A stretch of 64,000 bases of DNA from Halobacteriales archaeon. Lineage in GTDB: Archaea; Halobacteriota; Halobacteria; Halobacteriales; SKSH01. A program made the position numbers and the translations under genes. Shown here piece by piece: positions 52,876 through 61,142 of the stretch (positions are counted from its first letter, which is position 1; every line of letters starts with the position of its first letter). The stretch lies in NCBI GenBank assembly GCA_007118145.1, contig SKSD01000026.1:1-64000 (forward strand), read 5' to 3'. Under the pieces are notes generated by a model. It saw nothing but the letters and a program-made list of their open reading frames with translations. It searched no databases and was not told where the DNA came from.

Positions 52876-53378
52876 GTCAGATGATTTTATTCGATGCGGT
52901 AAGAAATTTGGGTCACCCTCACTCCAAGGGAGCACAACCGAATCATCATCTCTCACGTGCAACTGGAGGTATTGCCGCCCGTATCGTTTCCCGCCAGCAC
53001 ACGACTAGTGTGATCTGACGCTGCTTGGCTAGAAGGCATACATTCCATGACTAACAACAATTGTGACAGATTGGAAGTCACCGAGGTCATGCTCGCGTTC
53101 CCTGTGGGAATGCGTGTTGTTTGGGTGGCGTACTTGTCAGTTACAGGCTAACTACATGTGAACTCTTTCCGGTTCGAAACCAATGACTATCCGGTGTAGA
53201 GTTCCTCGTTCGAATTGATGAGTCGACAATCTTCGTCTCAGATATTGGTCTGAGGGGACGTGAAAGATGTAGGTCGCGCTAGTTGTAGAGATTCCTCGTC
53301 GCTACCTTGTTATTTATCTCAGAGCATTCTGTGAGAAAGCCATAAACAATTGTGCCGTCCTTGCGCTATCCATGGCAA
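52876..53378. other. Intergenic region, no gene recognised
   Basis: About 500 bases of low coding character. A short 34-residue frame (ATG 53047 to TAA 53151, 'MTNNNCDRLEVTEVML...') is the only one with a plausible start, but codon use is not convincing, so it is not called. Sequence is AT-rich in several places (for example 53306-53320). Confidence 0.4.
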
Positions 53379-53864
53379 TCAAGGGTCGATGATATCGAGG
53401 ATATACCCTGTCAATCCCCCCGCTAAGCCACTGCTAAGAGCGACTGCGACTAAGCCGACGAACTCAGCCACGACATTCACTTCCCACATTGGCCCACTTA
53501 CATCGACAGGATCCGGTTCGAGAAGCATCATCAATACAAGGAGAACGAATAGCAACACAAAACTCCCTGCCAAAGCCGAAAGACTTCCAAATACAGCTGG
53601 TCTTTCGGCATCAGCAAAATGGAACGTCGCCCCCAAACCAACAGCGACAACCGGGGCCAGTATTGCCACCCTTTGTGTCGTTTGTCTCAGCGCTGAGAAA
53701 ATATCCCTTGCTGCTGCATCAGTGATGTGTATAAACGCGGACTCAACGGCAAAATAGGTGAACAATAACGCCATTGAAAATAACCCAATACCTACGATGC
53801 CGAATACAGTAACCCCTAAGATTGCAGCGTTCAGTGGAGTTCGACCGGTATCTGGAGCATCCAT
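53379..53864 (-). CDS. Four-helix membrane protein of unknown function
   Basis: The 161-residue protein has membrane segments near residues 12-40, 67-83, 95-115 and 130-157 ('LAGSFVLLFVLLVLMMLLEPDPVDVSG', 'VAEFVGLVAVALSSGLAGGLTGYILDI'). No motif recognised. Codon use is more AT-rich than in the surrounding core genes, fitting the accessory region. It is followed, at 53962, by the first of the two IS-derived repeats. Confidence 0.7.
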   Translation of the reverse strand: MDAPDTGRTPLNAAILGVTVFGIVGIGLFSMALLFTYFAVESAFIHITDAAARDIFSALRQTTQRVAILAPVVAVGLGATFHFADAERPAVFGSLSALAGSFVLLFVLLVLMMLLEPDPVDVSGPMWEVNVVAEFVGLVAVALSSGLAGGLTGYILDIIDP

Positions 53865-53961
53865 ACGCGTAATGATTGGTACGATTAATTATAACTGATG
53901 GCTGACGCAGGCAATATGCACGGTGCTAATGGAAGATTTACTCGATCTTTCACGAAAATTC

Positions 53962-54342
53962 GAGGCGAAAGTCTTGCGCTTCAGCGTGGGGATAATGCCG
54001 ATGACCTCAGCACGCTCCAGGGTTTTATGGAGGAGGCCGACACAACCAGACGGTAGCCACATTCTGATGAACACTGGAGTTGACTTGGGATCTTCATCGA
54101 CAAAAGGCAACCCTGCGTCGGATGGCTACTCGTTCATCGTCGTCGAGTTAGGTCGATGACACGGCCTCGTGAGGTGTAAGTGGATAACCAACCACCCCAA
54201 GCCTCAAACGAGGCCCGACGCACGACTCACGAACCACAGCCGAACCCCGACGCGGTTTCGGTCAGGGTGTCTCCGAGGAGGCACGAGCGACGTGCTGTCG
54301 AACGGAGGAATCCTCGCCGTTTACAGCGGGGAGGATGTCAAA
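53962..54342 (+). mobile_element. TnpB-type (IS200/IS605-like) non-autonomous element, copy A
   Basis: This ~380-bp stretch is about 80% identical by eye to 58123-58500 in the same orientation. Shared landmarks include 'CCTCAGCACGCTC', 'GGAGGAGGCCGACACAACC', 'GACGGTAGCCACA', 'CTTCATCGACAAAAGGCAACC', 'CACGAACCACAGCCGAACCCC' and 'GGTTTCGGTCAGGGTG'. It starts with a hairpin region (GCGCTTCAGCGTGGGGAT) and ends with a hairpin plus GAGGATGTCAAA, the ends of haloarchaeal TnpB-encoding elements. No complete tnpB frame remains, only short frames. It may retain the 3' RNA (omega/reRNA-like) part of such an element. Confidence 0.65.
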
Positions 54343-54587
54343 CCTGTTACATGGTTTGCATTCCACTGCTCTAACTGGTGACTCCTAACGGAGTATCATC
54401 GTGCCGGAGGTACCATCGGGGTGAGATATCGAATAGGGTGACCTCGTCAGTATTGGCTGTAGTCGTTTGATCAAGATATTCTACCTCCGTGGAATCTGAT
54501 AGCTCAAGTCATACGGAGAGGCGTTGTGCGGTTGATGAGATGATTAAGTAACCTATTCCTTTGGCGATAGCTTTAGAAAATGGGCCC

Positions 54588-55391
54588 ATGACGACGTTCG
54601 AGACCACGCCCCCAGCCGACCCGGCACGCTCGGAGTACCGACGTCTTCGGAGCTGGAACCTCATCATGGCGGGATTGCATGCCATCCAGGGGGTCTTGAT
54701 GCTCGTCCTGGCTGATGCCATTCCCTGGCCGATCAGGCTGACACGCTATGACTTCGACCCAGTGGCTGAGGTAATCGAGCCAATCACTGTGGATTGGATC
54801 GAGGTCGAGTTGGCATTGCTGGTCGCATCGTTCCTGTTTCTTTCTGCCATCGCCCACCTGCTCGTCGGCACACTGCTTTACCGACGGTACGTGTTTCATC
54901 TGTCGCGGGAAATCAACCCGTACCGATGGTACGAATACGCGCTCAGCGCTTCGGTGATGATCGTCGTCATCGCGATGCTTGCCGGTATTTGGGATCTTGG
55001 GACATTAGTTGCGCTGTTTACCCTCGTGGCTGTCATGAACCTCATGGGACTGGTGATGGAACGGCAGAATCAGACAACGGCATCGATTGACTGGACCGCA
55101 TACAACATCGGTGTCATCGCCGGTGCGGTCCCGTGGGTCGTCATAGGCATTTCGTTGGTCGGGTCGGTCACTGCAAGCGGTGGTGATGTCCCAGACTTTG
55201 TCATCTACATATTCGTCTCGATATTCATCTTCTTCAACCTCTTTGCCGTGAACATGATCTTGCAGTACCGCGAGACGTGGCGGTGGGAATCGTACTTATT
55301 CGGCGAGCGGATGTACATCCTGCTCAGTCTCGTCGCCAAGTCAGCACTCGCCTGGCAGGTCTATTTCGGGACATTGACCTCTCCAATTTGA
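54588..55391 (+). CDS. Heliorhodopsin
   Basis: The 267-residue protein has seven membrane helices and the heliorhodopsin motifs: 'NPYRWYEYALSASVMIVVIAML' in helix 3, and 'FGERMYILLSLVAKSALAWQVYFGTL' in helix 7 with the retinal Schiff-base Lys at residue 251. The long first segment 'RSEYRRLRSWNLIMAGLHAIQGVLMLVLAD' fits the inverted topology (N-terminus inside) of heliorhodopsins. They are retinal proteins that do not pump ions efficiently and are thought to act as light sensors or enzyme regulators. ATG 54588 chosen; it lies in a segment bracketed by the two IS-like repeats. Confidence 0.95.
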   Translation: MTTFETTPPADPARSEYRRLRSWNLIMAGLHAIQGVLMLVLADAIPWPIRLTRYDFDPVAEVIEPITVDWIEVELALLVASFLFLSAIAHLLVGTLLYRRYVFHLSREINPYRWYEYALSASVMIVVIAMLAGIWDLGTLVALFTLVAVMNLMGLVMERQNQTTASIDWTAYNIGVIAGAVPWVVIGISLVGSVTASGGDVPDFVIYIFVSIFIFFNLFAVNMILQYRETWRWESYLFGERMYILLSLVAKSALAWQVYFGTLTSPI

Positions 55392-55763
55392 GGCGATCGG
55401 TCGCGTTCTCCTACCGATTTTCGCAGCGAATCTTGATGGACATATTGTAAGAGGGATGTTTATCTGACCTTACTCACGACTACCAGCTGGTCACGATGTA
55501 AGGCGTTTACTTCCGATCAGTTTTCACTTGACAACTACCCATTATGTTCCCATTTCCGGGAACAGGATGGTCATACTCTCATCCAATCTTCCTCCGCCAC
55601 CTCCACCGCAATTTTATTTCATCGCATAAACGGTGGCCTTCACTGGTCGTTATAACGGAGAAGGTAGGGGTCACCTTGCGATTCGATCCCGCCTCAATAT
55701 GGTGCCCCGCTCGGTTGAGCAAGGGGATGATTGGAACGGTGAACCCATGAGGGTGGCTGAAAG
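55392..55763. other. Intergenic region, no gene recognised
   Basis: About 370 bases of mixed AT-rich sequence between the heliorhodopsin gene and the convergent Tat-exported protein. No frame on either strand looks real, and no RNA feature was recognised. Confidence 0.4.
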
Positions 55764-56348
55764 TTAGTCAATCGTCGGGTTGGTCGGGTGGAAGACCCCC
55801 TTGGGATTGTTGCGGTGTACCCAGACGTGGATTGCTGTCACTCCTGCCGGAGGGACGAATTCCCACCCCTCCTCCTCTGTGGTTCGCAGCTTCCGGCTTG
55901 ACGACTCATCGGCGAAATAGTCATCTGGTCCATCATCGCCCACATAGGCGAATTCAACGCCCCCGATGCGCATCTCTCCCATGCGGTCCTCATCTAACGG
56001 GTCTCCAGGTGAAGGATTGTAATCACCCGTGGTGAAGTACACGAGAATCGGTGGGTTCTCGAGTCCGTCCACCGGTCCACTCCCTCGTTCGGGTGCGATA
56101 AGGTCGCCACGAACGAGGTGAAACCCCATTCCCGAGACGTACCCCAGGACCGGCGCGTAGCCATCGTCTAATGCGACAGTGACGTCTCGATAGCGTTGGG
56201 TACCGGTACGGATCGTGTTGAGCTGCCGGACGAACCCGTCTGAACCCGGTTGAGCGAGTGCTACGTTCGAACCTGCACCAACCGCGAGTCCACCTGCCAG
56301 TAGCCTGAGGGCGGTTCGCCTGCCCACTGGGTTGGACTCAGAGTGCAT
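55764..56348 (-). CDS. Tat-exported protein of unknown function ('HVWVHRNNPKGVF' family)
   Basis: Starting at ATG 56348 the product is ~194 residues: 'MHSESNPVGRRTALRLLAGGLAVGAGSNVALAQPG' is a twin-arginine signal with an A-x-A cleavage region and no lipobox. The mature domain has 'RTGTQRYRDVTVALDDGYAPVLGYVSGMGFHLVRGDL', 'PPILVYFTTGDYN', 'LRIGGVEFAYVG'-like strands and the end motif 'AIHVWVHRNNPKGVFHPTNP'. Similar sequences (with 'HVWIWKNNPNGMF' ends) are widespread secreted proteins of unknown function. It overlaps the 3' end of the DUF4242 gene by 11 bases, so the two form an operon. Confidence 0.8.
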   Translation of the reverse strand: MHSESNPVGRRTALRLLAGGLAVGAGSNVALAQPGSDGFVRQLNTIRTGTQRYRDVTVALDDGYAPVLGYVSGMGFHLVRGDLIAPERGSGPVDGLENPPILVYFTTGDYNPSPGDPLDEDRMGEMRIGGVEFAYVGDDGPDDYFADESSSRKLRTTEEEGWEFVPPAGVTAIHVWVHRNNPKGVFHPTNPTID

Positions 56349-56592
56349 CGCCATCCACCACCCGGTAGATCTCGTCAGTGGTAAGCCCGTGTGCCTCGTC
56401 GTGGACGCTCGTACCTGCCTCCTTGCTCGGCGCCTCAAAGAGGCAAAAGATCGTCCCGGTTTCGTCGTCGACCCAGTACTTCTTGTAGTCGACATCATAG
56501 CGAGCCTGGACCTCCAGGTCCCGTTCGTGTGCCTCGCGAACCTCGTCCAAGGTTGCGTCCACGTGTCTGTGAACGTCCATGTACAATGGCAT
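56338..56592 (-). CDS. DUF4242 family protein (SCO4226-like, nickel-binding type)
   Basis: The 84-residue protein reads 'MPLYMDVHRHVDATLDEVREAHERDLEVQARYDVDYKKYWVDDETGTIFCLFEAPSKEAGTSVHDEAHGLTTDEIYRV'. This is the DUF4242 ferredoxin-like fold pattern with the conserved 'D.H', 'YWVD...G.IFCL.EAP' and 'HGLTTDEIYRV' segments. One family member (SCO4226) binds nickel. First gene of a two-gene minus-strand operon with the Tat-exported protein. Function unknown. Confidence 0.88.
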   Translation of the reverse strand: MPLYMDVHRHVDATLDEVREAHERDLEVQARYDVDYKKYWVDDETGTIFCLFEAPSKEAGTSVHDEAHGLTTDEIYRVVDGDAL

Positions 56593-57045
56593 GGTTATCG
56601 ACCACCCCTTTGGATCGACTGCTGGGAGACGACCCGTAGATCGGTCGGACTAATTCGACGAGTTACCCCTTCGATAGTGTTCACGTGCGGTGCGTCAGTT
56701 CTGGCCTGTAGTATGGTGATGCTTTGGAACATCATTCCGATAGTACGCGACCGTGGATGGATATATGTTAGTAGCATGATATTACTATTAACAACGATAC
56801 AGCATCTTAGTACTCTAAATTCACCAACAGCACCCAAGTGCAGTAATTTATCTGATATACTGATTAACAGGCAAATCCGTGTATGATTTGATCACCTGAG
56901 ATCTCCGCAAATTGCTGTGTTCCAAAATTCATCCTATTGGCCTTCACGCAGCGGTCGAGCCACCACGGTGATGTCATCCTTAAAGGACAATCTCACCGAT
57001 AGATGTTACCTATACGTTTATACTAAATCCTTGTTAATTGATAGC
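56593..57045. other. AT-rich intergenic region upstream of regulator 3
   Basis: About 450 bases with no gene recognised. The segment 56755-56880 is markedly AT-rich. Immediately before the regulator, 'gtttatactaaa' at 57016-57027 lies 19-30 nt before the ATG at 57046 and would serve as a TATA box. Confidence 0.45.
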
Positions 57046-58059
57046 ATGGCCGGAGCGCGTCAAAACGGATCCCCGATAAGTCACGTTGCGGAGGGGATCG
57101 ACGAGGGAATTACAGAGTTGTTCCTGCAACTCGGCAACGAGACGCGACTGGCGATCTTGCTGGCATTGGCAAACGAAAGCGCACCGATCACACGAGAGAC
57201 CTACGATCCCTCCGGACTGAGTGCCGTACCCTTCTCCGAACTTCGTGAACTGGTGGGGATACGTGATCCGGGGAATTTCAACTACCATCTCAGGGAACTG
57301 GAGGGAACGTTCATCCGGAAAGGTGAGGATGGATACGAACTGTTACCTGCCGGGAACCGGATCGTCGCGACCGTCGTCTCGATCGCCGGCACCGAGGAGG
57401 TGACACTCGAACCGACGGAAATCGACCTCGCCTGTCCGCAGTGTGGCGCACCAACGCTCGTCACCTACCAGCGCGGACGGATGTATCATCTTTGTACCGA
57501 GTGTGATGGGAACATCGTCGTGGGGGACCGCCACCCGCCCCGAATCCTTTCCGGGATCGTCCTTGACAGATCCGTCCTCCGCGATCGTTCGCCTGAGGAT
57601 CTCTTGTTGGTACAATATGGCTGGAAATTCTACTCGTTCGCCCTCGCGATGCAGGGTATTTGCATCATGTGTTCCGGGCAGATGGAGGGCACGATCAATG
57701 TGTGTGACGACCACGAACCATCACCAAGAGGACCATGTGGGTCGTGTGGTTTTACTTACGAGGCGGCAGGGCACTTCTCATGCTCGGTATGCAATCACTC
57801 GATGCTATGGGGGGTGATCCCGTTGAGTTCGATCCATCCCGCTGGGATCGGTTTCTGCTGGGAAGCCGATATCGAACTGGACTTTGGAAGCGGCTCACTT
57901 GACACACTAAGGCGGTTATACGATCTCTATAACGACTCGACTGTCTCGATTCAATCATACGATCCACCGAGCGTGAGCGTAACCCTTCGAAATAACGATG
58001 ACGAACTGACAATATCATTCGATGAGGACCTGACCGCCGTTCATGTTACGACAACGTAG
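57046..58059 (+). CDS. ArsR-like HTH regulator fused to zinc ribbons (paralogue 3 of 3)
   Basis: The 337-residue protein has the winged helix 'ELFLQLGNETRLAILLALANESAPITRETYDPSGLSAVPFSELRELVGIRDPGNFNYHLRELEGTFIRKGEDGYELLPAGNRIVATVV'. The Cys-rich segments are 'CPQCGAPTLVTYQRGRMYHLCTECDG', 'CIMCSGQMEGTINVCDDHEP' and 'CGSCGFTYEAAGHFSCSVCNH', with a beta-rich C-terminus. Closest in layout to 45239. ATG 57046 is chosen over a longer frame because it matches the paralogues and the TATA box position. It lies within the repeat-bracketed segment with heliorhodopsin; a regulatory link is possible but not shown. Confidence 0.88.
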   Translation: MAGARQNGSPISHVAEGIDEGITELFLQLGNETRLAILLALANESAPITRETYDPSGLSAVPFSELRELVGIRDPGNFNYHLRELEGTFIRKGEDGYELLPAGNRIVATVVSIAGTEEVTLEPTEIDLACPQCGAPTLVTYQRGRMYHLCTECDGNIVVGDRHPPRILSGIVLDRSVLRDRSPEDLLLVQYGWKFYSFALAMQGICIMCSGQMEGTINVCDDHEPSPRGPCGSCGFTYEAAGHFSCSVCNHSMLWGVIPLSSIHPAGIGFCWEADIELDFGSGSLDTLRRLYDLYNDSTVSIQSYDPPSVSVTLRNNDDELTISFDEDLTAVHVTTT

Positions 58060-58122
58060 CTATGTTTCAAGCTCGCTGTGTTATCTTCAAGAGTTCACGG
58101 GAATTTTAGGTTACGAAACTTA

Positions 58123-58500
58123 AAGGTGAAAGCCTCCAGCTTTGGCACGGGGATGAAGTCGACTACCTCAGCACGCTCTAGGGCTTTTAGGAGGAGGCCG
58201 ACACAACCTGACGGTAGCCACAGTTCGACGAATAGTGGAGTTGGCTTGGGGTCTTCATCGACAAAAGGCAACCGTGTCGGATGGCTACTCGTCCATCGCC
58301 GTCGAGTAAGGTCGATGGCACGGCCCGTGGGGTGCAAGCTAATAGCCAAACACACCATGCCACTTCGGTGGCACGAAGTTCCGCCCACGAACCACAGCCG
58401 AACCCCGCCGCGGTTTCGGTCAGGGTGCCTCTAGGGAGGCACGAGTGGCGTGCTGTCCCGCGGAGGGATCCTCGCAGTTTACGGCGGGAAGGGCACCAAA
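58123..58500 (+). mobile_element. TnpB-type (IS200/IS605-like) non-autonomous element, copy B
   Basis: Direct repeat of 53962-54342. Insertions and deletions against copy A are mainly in the middle (around 58330-58380). The left hairpin region is degenerate here (CTCCAGCTTTGGCACGGGGATGAAG), while the right part retains the 'GGATCCTCGCAGTTTACGGCGGGAAGGGCACCAAA' course of the terminal hairpin, also slightly decayed. No full tnpB frame. It ends about 136 bases before the 3' end of the tRNA-Thr gene. Confidence 0.65.
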
Positions 58501-58635
58501 GTGATATGTAGGGTTCATTGGGATTCCTGACAGCCGAGGCGCCGTTGGCGAAAATCGTCAATCGATTCCATGATACATCAGACTGATAGGCAGCCATCCT
58601 GGTGGCTCAACATAAAACATCAATAAAATGTCACG

Positions 58636-58709
58636 AGCCTAGGCCGGGATTCGAACCCGGGCTCTCGTCCTTACCAAGGACGCGCTTTACCAGGCTAAGC
58701 CACCTAGGC
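58636..58709 (-). tRNA. tRNA-Thr (anticodon GGT)
   Basis: Read on the minus strand the 74-base gene begins GCCTAGG and ends CCTAGGC plus a discriminator T, giving a perfect 7-bp acceptor stem. The anticodon arm is CGTCC-TTGGTAA-GGACG, so the anticodon is GGT (Thr, codons ACC/ACT). The T arm is CCGGG-TTCGAAT-CCCGG. CCA is not encoded. The 3' end faces the accessory region. Confidence 0.95.
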
Positions 58710-58777
58710 GCAGTGAGAACCTTGCTTGCTGTTGGGTTTAGCGATTTCGATGCTCGCTCGCCTCAGTCAGCAGGCGG

Positions 58778-59449
58778 TCAGTCGGTATCACCCGCACCGG
58801 AGCGAAGCCCGTCTTTAGCCGCCTGTGCCCGAGGTGAGACCTCGATTGACGGTTCAAGCGGTGTGCTCTCGAGTAAGATGGTGACCGTGGGTAGTGGTGC
58901 GACCTGTGTAGGAGAAAGTGATCGTACCCATGTGAGGATAGACTCGCTCGTAACTGTGTCAACAGCGGCACTACCTGCCAGGACAGCGAGTTCAAGGATG
59001 GTCTCCTCGAGACACCGTGCATCGGTTGTTTGCGTGGTTGCAATCTGCTCAGCCTCGAACTGGCCGAATTCTCTGACCACCTCGACCGCAGCCATTGCAG
59101 CATCGGTCGCGGCGAGGCGTGCCATACCTCGAGCTACGAGGACATCAGCCGCGATGATTTCCATATCTGCATCATGTGGATGTTCATCGACACCGTCCCA
59201 GGGTTGCAGCTCGATGAGTTCACGAGTGATATCGAGGCCAACGTAGATTTGTTGCACAGCAGCTGCACTCTCGAAGGCTCGAGCATCGGTTTCGTCGCGG
59301 TCGTGATGGCGAGCGCTGGCGACCGTCACCAGCGCTGGTGTGAGAGGCGCCTCTTCAATCCGATTCTCGATACGCCCTCGAAGCGGCTCGGGAGTTACGT
59401 CCCGAACCGACCGAATCGCGTTCGACCGCACACGAGCGGCGTCGTCCAT
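58778..59449 (-). CDS. DUF7114-like haloarchaeal protein
   Basis: The 223-residue alpha-helical protein reads 'MDDAARVRSNAIRSVRDVTPEPLRGRIENRIEEAPLTPALVTVASARHHDRD' with later 'VQQIYVGLDITRELIELQPW', 'DADMEIIAADVLVARGMARLAATDAAMAAVEVVREFG' and 'LELAVLAGSAAVDTV'. I recall this as the haloarchaeal DUF7114 family, possibly a degenerate polyprenyl-synthetase-like helical bundle. It is divergent from the enoyl-CoA hydratase gene, with start codons 22 bases apart. Function unknown. Confidence 0.75.
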   Translation of the reverse strand: MDDAARVRSNAIRSVRDVTPEPLRGRIENRIEEAPLTPALVTVASARHHDRDETDARAFESAAAVQQIYVGLDITRELIELQPWDGVDEHPHDADMEIIAADVLVARGMARLAATDAAMAAVEVVREFGQFEAEQIATTQTTDARCLEETILELAVLAGSAAVDTVTSESILTWVRSLSPTQVAPLPTVTILLESTPLEPSIEVSPRAQAAKDGLRSGAGDTD

Positions 59450-59471
59450 CTACCCTGAAAAAGGAGGGGCA

Positions 59472-60200
59472 ATGGCAAAGGCCTTTGGAACCGGATTCGA
59501 GGCGAGTGATATGATTTCAGTTGAGCGTGAGGGGTCGGTGACCACGATCACGCTCGATCGGCCCGAGACGAAACACGCCCTCAGGAGTACAGACCTCAAG
59601 GAACTCCACGCTCACCTGTCAGCTATCGAAACCCCTGTAGTCTTCCTGACAGGAGCGAACGGTGCCTTTTGCTCGGGAGCGGACTTTTCGGAGATCGCTG
59701 CGATGGAGGACGAGCGAGCTGCACGAGAGTTTGCGAGACTCGGACAATCGGTCGCGACGAGCCTCGAGTCGATCGATGCAATCGTCATCGCAGGCATAGA
59801 TGGGCCAGCCAGAGGTGGTGGGGTCGAACTGGCCCTGGCATGTGATATCCGTGTGGCGACGCAACGGGCGACCTTCGCCGAGACCGGTGTCAGGATGGGT
59901 CTATTCGGGGCTTGGGGCGGTACGCATCGGCTACCGGCTCTTATCGGCCTCGGTCGAGCACTCGATATCGCCCTCTCAGGCCGCGTTATCGATGCGGATG
60001 AGGCGTATCAGATCGGACTCGTCACGCGCATCCATGAGACACCACTTGAGATCGCCCACTTCATAGCCGAACATGACGCTGCCGCGTTGGCGACACTCAA
60101 ACGACGCCTACGTGATGACGGTTCGAAACACGCAAAGGAAGAACGTGAGGCGATCGCCTTCGGTGCATTAGTCAATCGGGGCCCATCACTCCCGGATTAG
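59472..60200 (+). CDS. Enoyl-CoA hydratase/isomerase family protein
   Basis: The 242-residue protein has the crotonase fold. The oxyanion-hole strand is 'VVFLTGANGAFCSGADFSEI', the second oxyanion loop is 'IDGPARGGGVELALACDIRVATQRATFAETGVRMGLFGAWGG' and the C-terminal 'LGRALDIALSGRVIDADEAYQIGLVTRI' completes the core. The position usually holding the first catalytic Glu appears as 'PARGGG', so hydratase activity should not be assumed. ATG 59472 is chosen because it is preceded by AAGGAGGGG (59461-59469), an unusually strong Shine-Dalgarno site for a haloarchaeon. Its end overlaps the convergent nadE by four bases. Confidence 0.88.
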   Translation: MAKAFGTGFEASDMISVEREGSVTTITLDRPETKHALRSTDLKELHAHLSAIETPVVFLTGANGAFCSGADFSEIAAMEDERAAREFARLGQSVATSLESIDAIVIAGIDGPARGGGVELALACDIRVATQRATFAETGVRMGLFGAWGGTHRLPALIGLGRALDIALSGRVIDADEAYQIGLVTRIHETPLEIAHFIAEHDAAALATLKRRLRDDGSKHAKEEREAIAFGALVNRGPSLPD

Positions 60201-60976
60201 TCAGGCGTGGGCGGGAGTCGTCTTTTGTGGGCTGACTCCTCGATGAGTGCTTCGACCCGGTCGAGCAGGAACTCGTCGATACCGAGTTGTTCGATCGTCT
60301 CATGCCGGGATTGTCCACCATCGACATACATGGCGATGATCGCATCGAGTGTGTCGTAATCGATGCCGAGCTCAGCTTCATCGGTCTGATCCTCCCATAA
60401 CTCCGCCGTCGGTGTTCGCTTGACAACCGTCTCTGGGACTCCGATGTGTGCGGCGATCTGTCGAACCTGTCCCTTGTATAGGTTGCCAAGTGGGAGGCAA
60501 TCCACGGCGATGTCACCATGTTTGGTAAAGTACCCGGTGAGCCATTCCGTCCTGTTACCCCCACCCAGGACAAGTCGGCTCTCCTCGTTCGCGATAAGGT
60601 ACCAGTAGACGGCCCGTACTCTGGCTCGGACGTTACCGAGTGAGGTCTTGCCAGGTTCGCCAGGATAGATGTCGGCAACCGAATTGACGATTGGTTCCAT
60701 ATCGACCTGCTCAGCCTGAAGTTCGAACGATTGAGCAACATCCCACGCAAGGTCGACCGACCGGTCAGTCGTTGGTGCAGCCGGAAGGATGAGTGCCTTG
60801 ACATTCGACGGACCGATGGCCATCGAGGCGAGCCCGGCAGTGGTCGAACTGTCGATACCACCTGAGACCCCGAGCACGACACCATCAACACCAGCCTCGA
60901 CACACTGCGACTCGATGAATGACGTGATGTGCTTGATCCGGTGATCGAGTTCGTCATCGGTCAGGGTGATGTCCAT
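60197..60976 (-). CDS. nadE: NAD+ synthase (ammonia-dependent)
   Basis: The 259-residue protein has the ATP-pyrophosphatase P-loop 'VVLGVSGGIDSSTTAGLA' (SGGIDSS at residues 38-44). Other motifs are 'NVRARVRAVYWYLIANEESRLVLGGGNRTEWLTGYFTKHGDIAVDCLPLGNLYKGQVRQIAAHIGVPETVVKRTPTAELWEDQTDEAELGIDYDTLDAI', which is diagnostic for NadE. There is no glutaminase domain, so it uses free ammonia to amidate deamido-NAD+. An ATG one codon upstream (60979) is the alternative start. Confidence 0.95.
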   Translation of the reverse strand: MDITLTDDELDHRIKHITSFIESQCVEAGVDGVVLGVSGGIDSSTTAGLASMAIGPSNVKALILPAAPTTDRSVDLAWDVAQSFELQAEQVDMEPIVNSVADIYPGEPGKTSLGNVRARVRAVYWYLIANEESRLVLGGGNRTEWLTGYFTKHGDIAVDCLPLGNLYKGQVRQIAAHIGVPETVVKRTPTAELWEDQTDEAELGIDYDTLDAIIAMYVDGGQSRHETIEQLGIDEFLLDRVEALIEESAHKRRLPPTPD

Positions 60977-61071
60977 CATGCTTCGGGTGCGTCGTCGGTC
61001 TCAATAAAGCCACGGAGAATCCCACAAAGCGCTACGTTGAAGTGTATCTCTGAGGTAGCCTTTCACCGCGG

Positions 61072-61142
61072 GCGCCGATGGTCCAGTGGTAGGACACGAG
61101 CTTCCCAAGCTCGTAGCCCGGGTTCAATTCCCGGTCGGCGCA
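61072..61142 (+). tRNA. tRNA-Gly (anticodon CCC)
   Basis: The 71-base gene has a perfect acceptor stem GCGCCGA/TCGGCGC, a D arm GTCC...GGAC, anticodon arm CGAGC-TTCCCAA-GCTCG (anticodon CCC, Gly codon GGG), and T arm CCGGG-TTCAATT-CCCGG with discriminator A. CCA is not encoded. It is on the plus strand between nadE and the Hcp-like gene. Confidence 0.95.

Noticed and set aside
53047..53151. 34-residue frame 'MTNNNCDRLEVTEVML...' in the gap after the small lipoprotein
   Set aside because: Short, no motif, and codon use not distinct from background.
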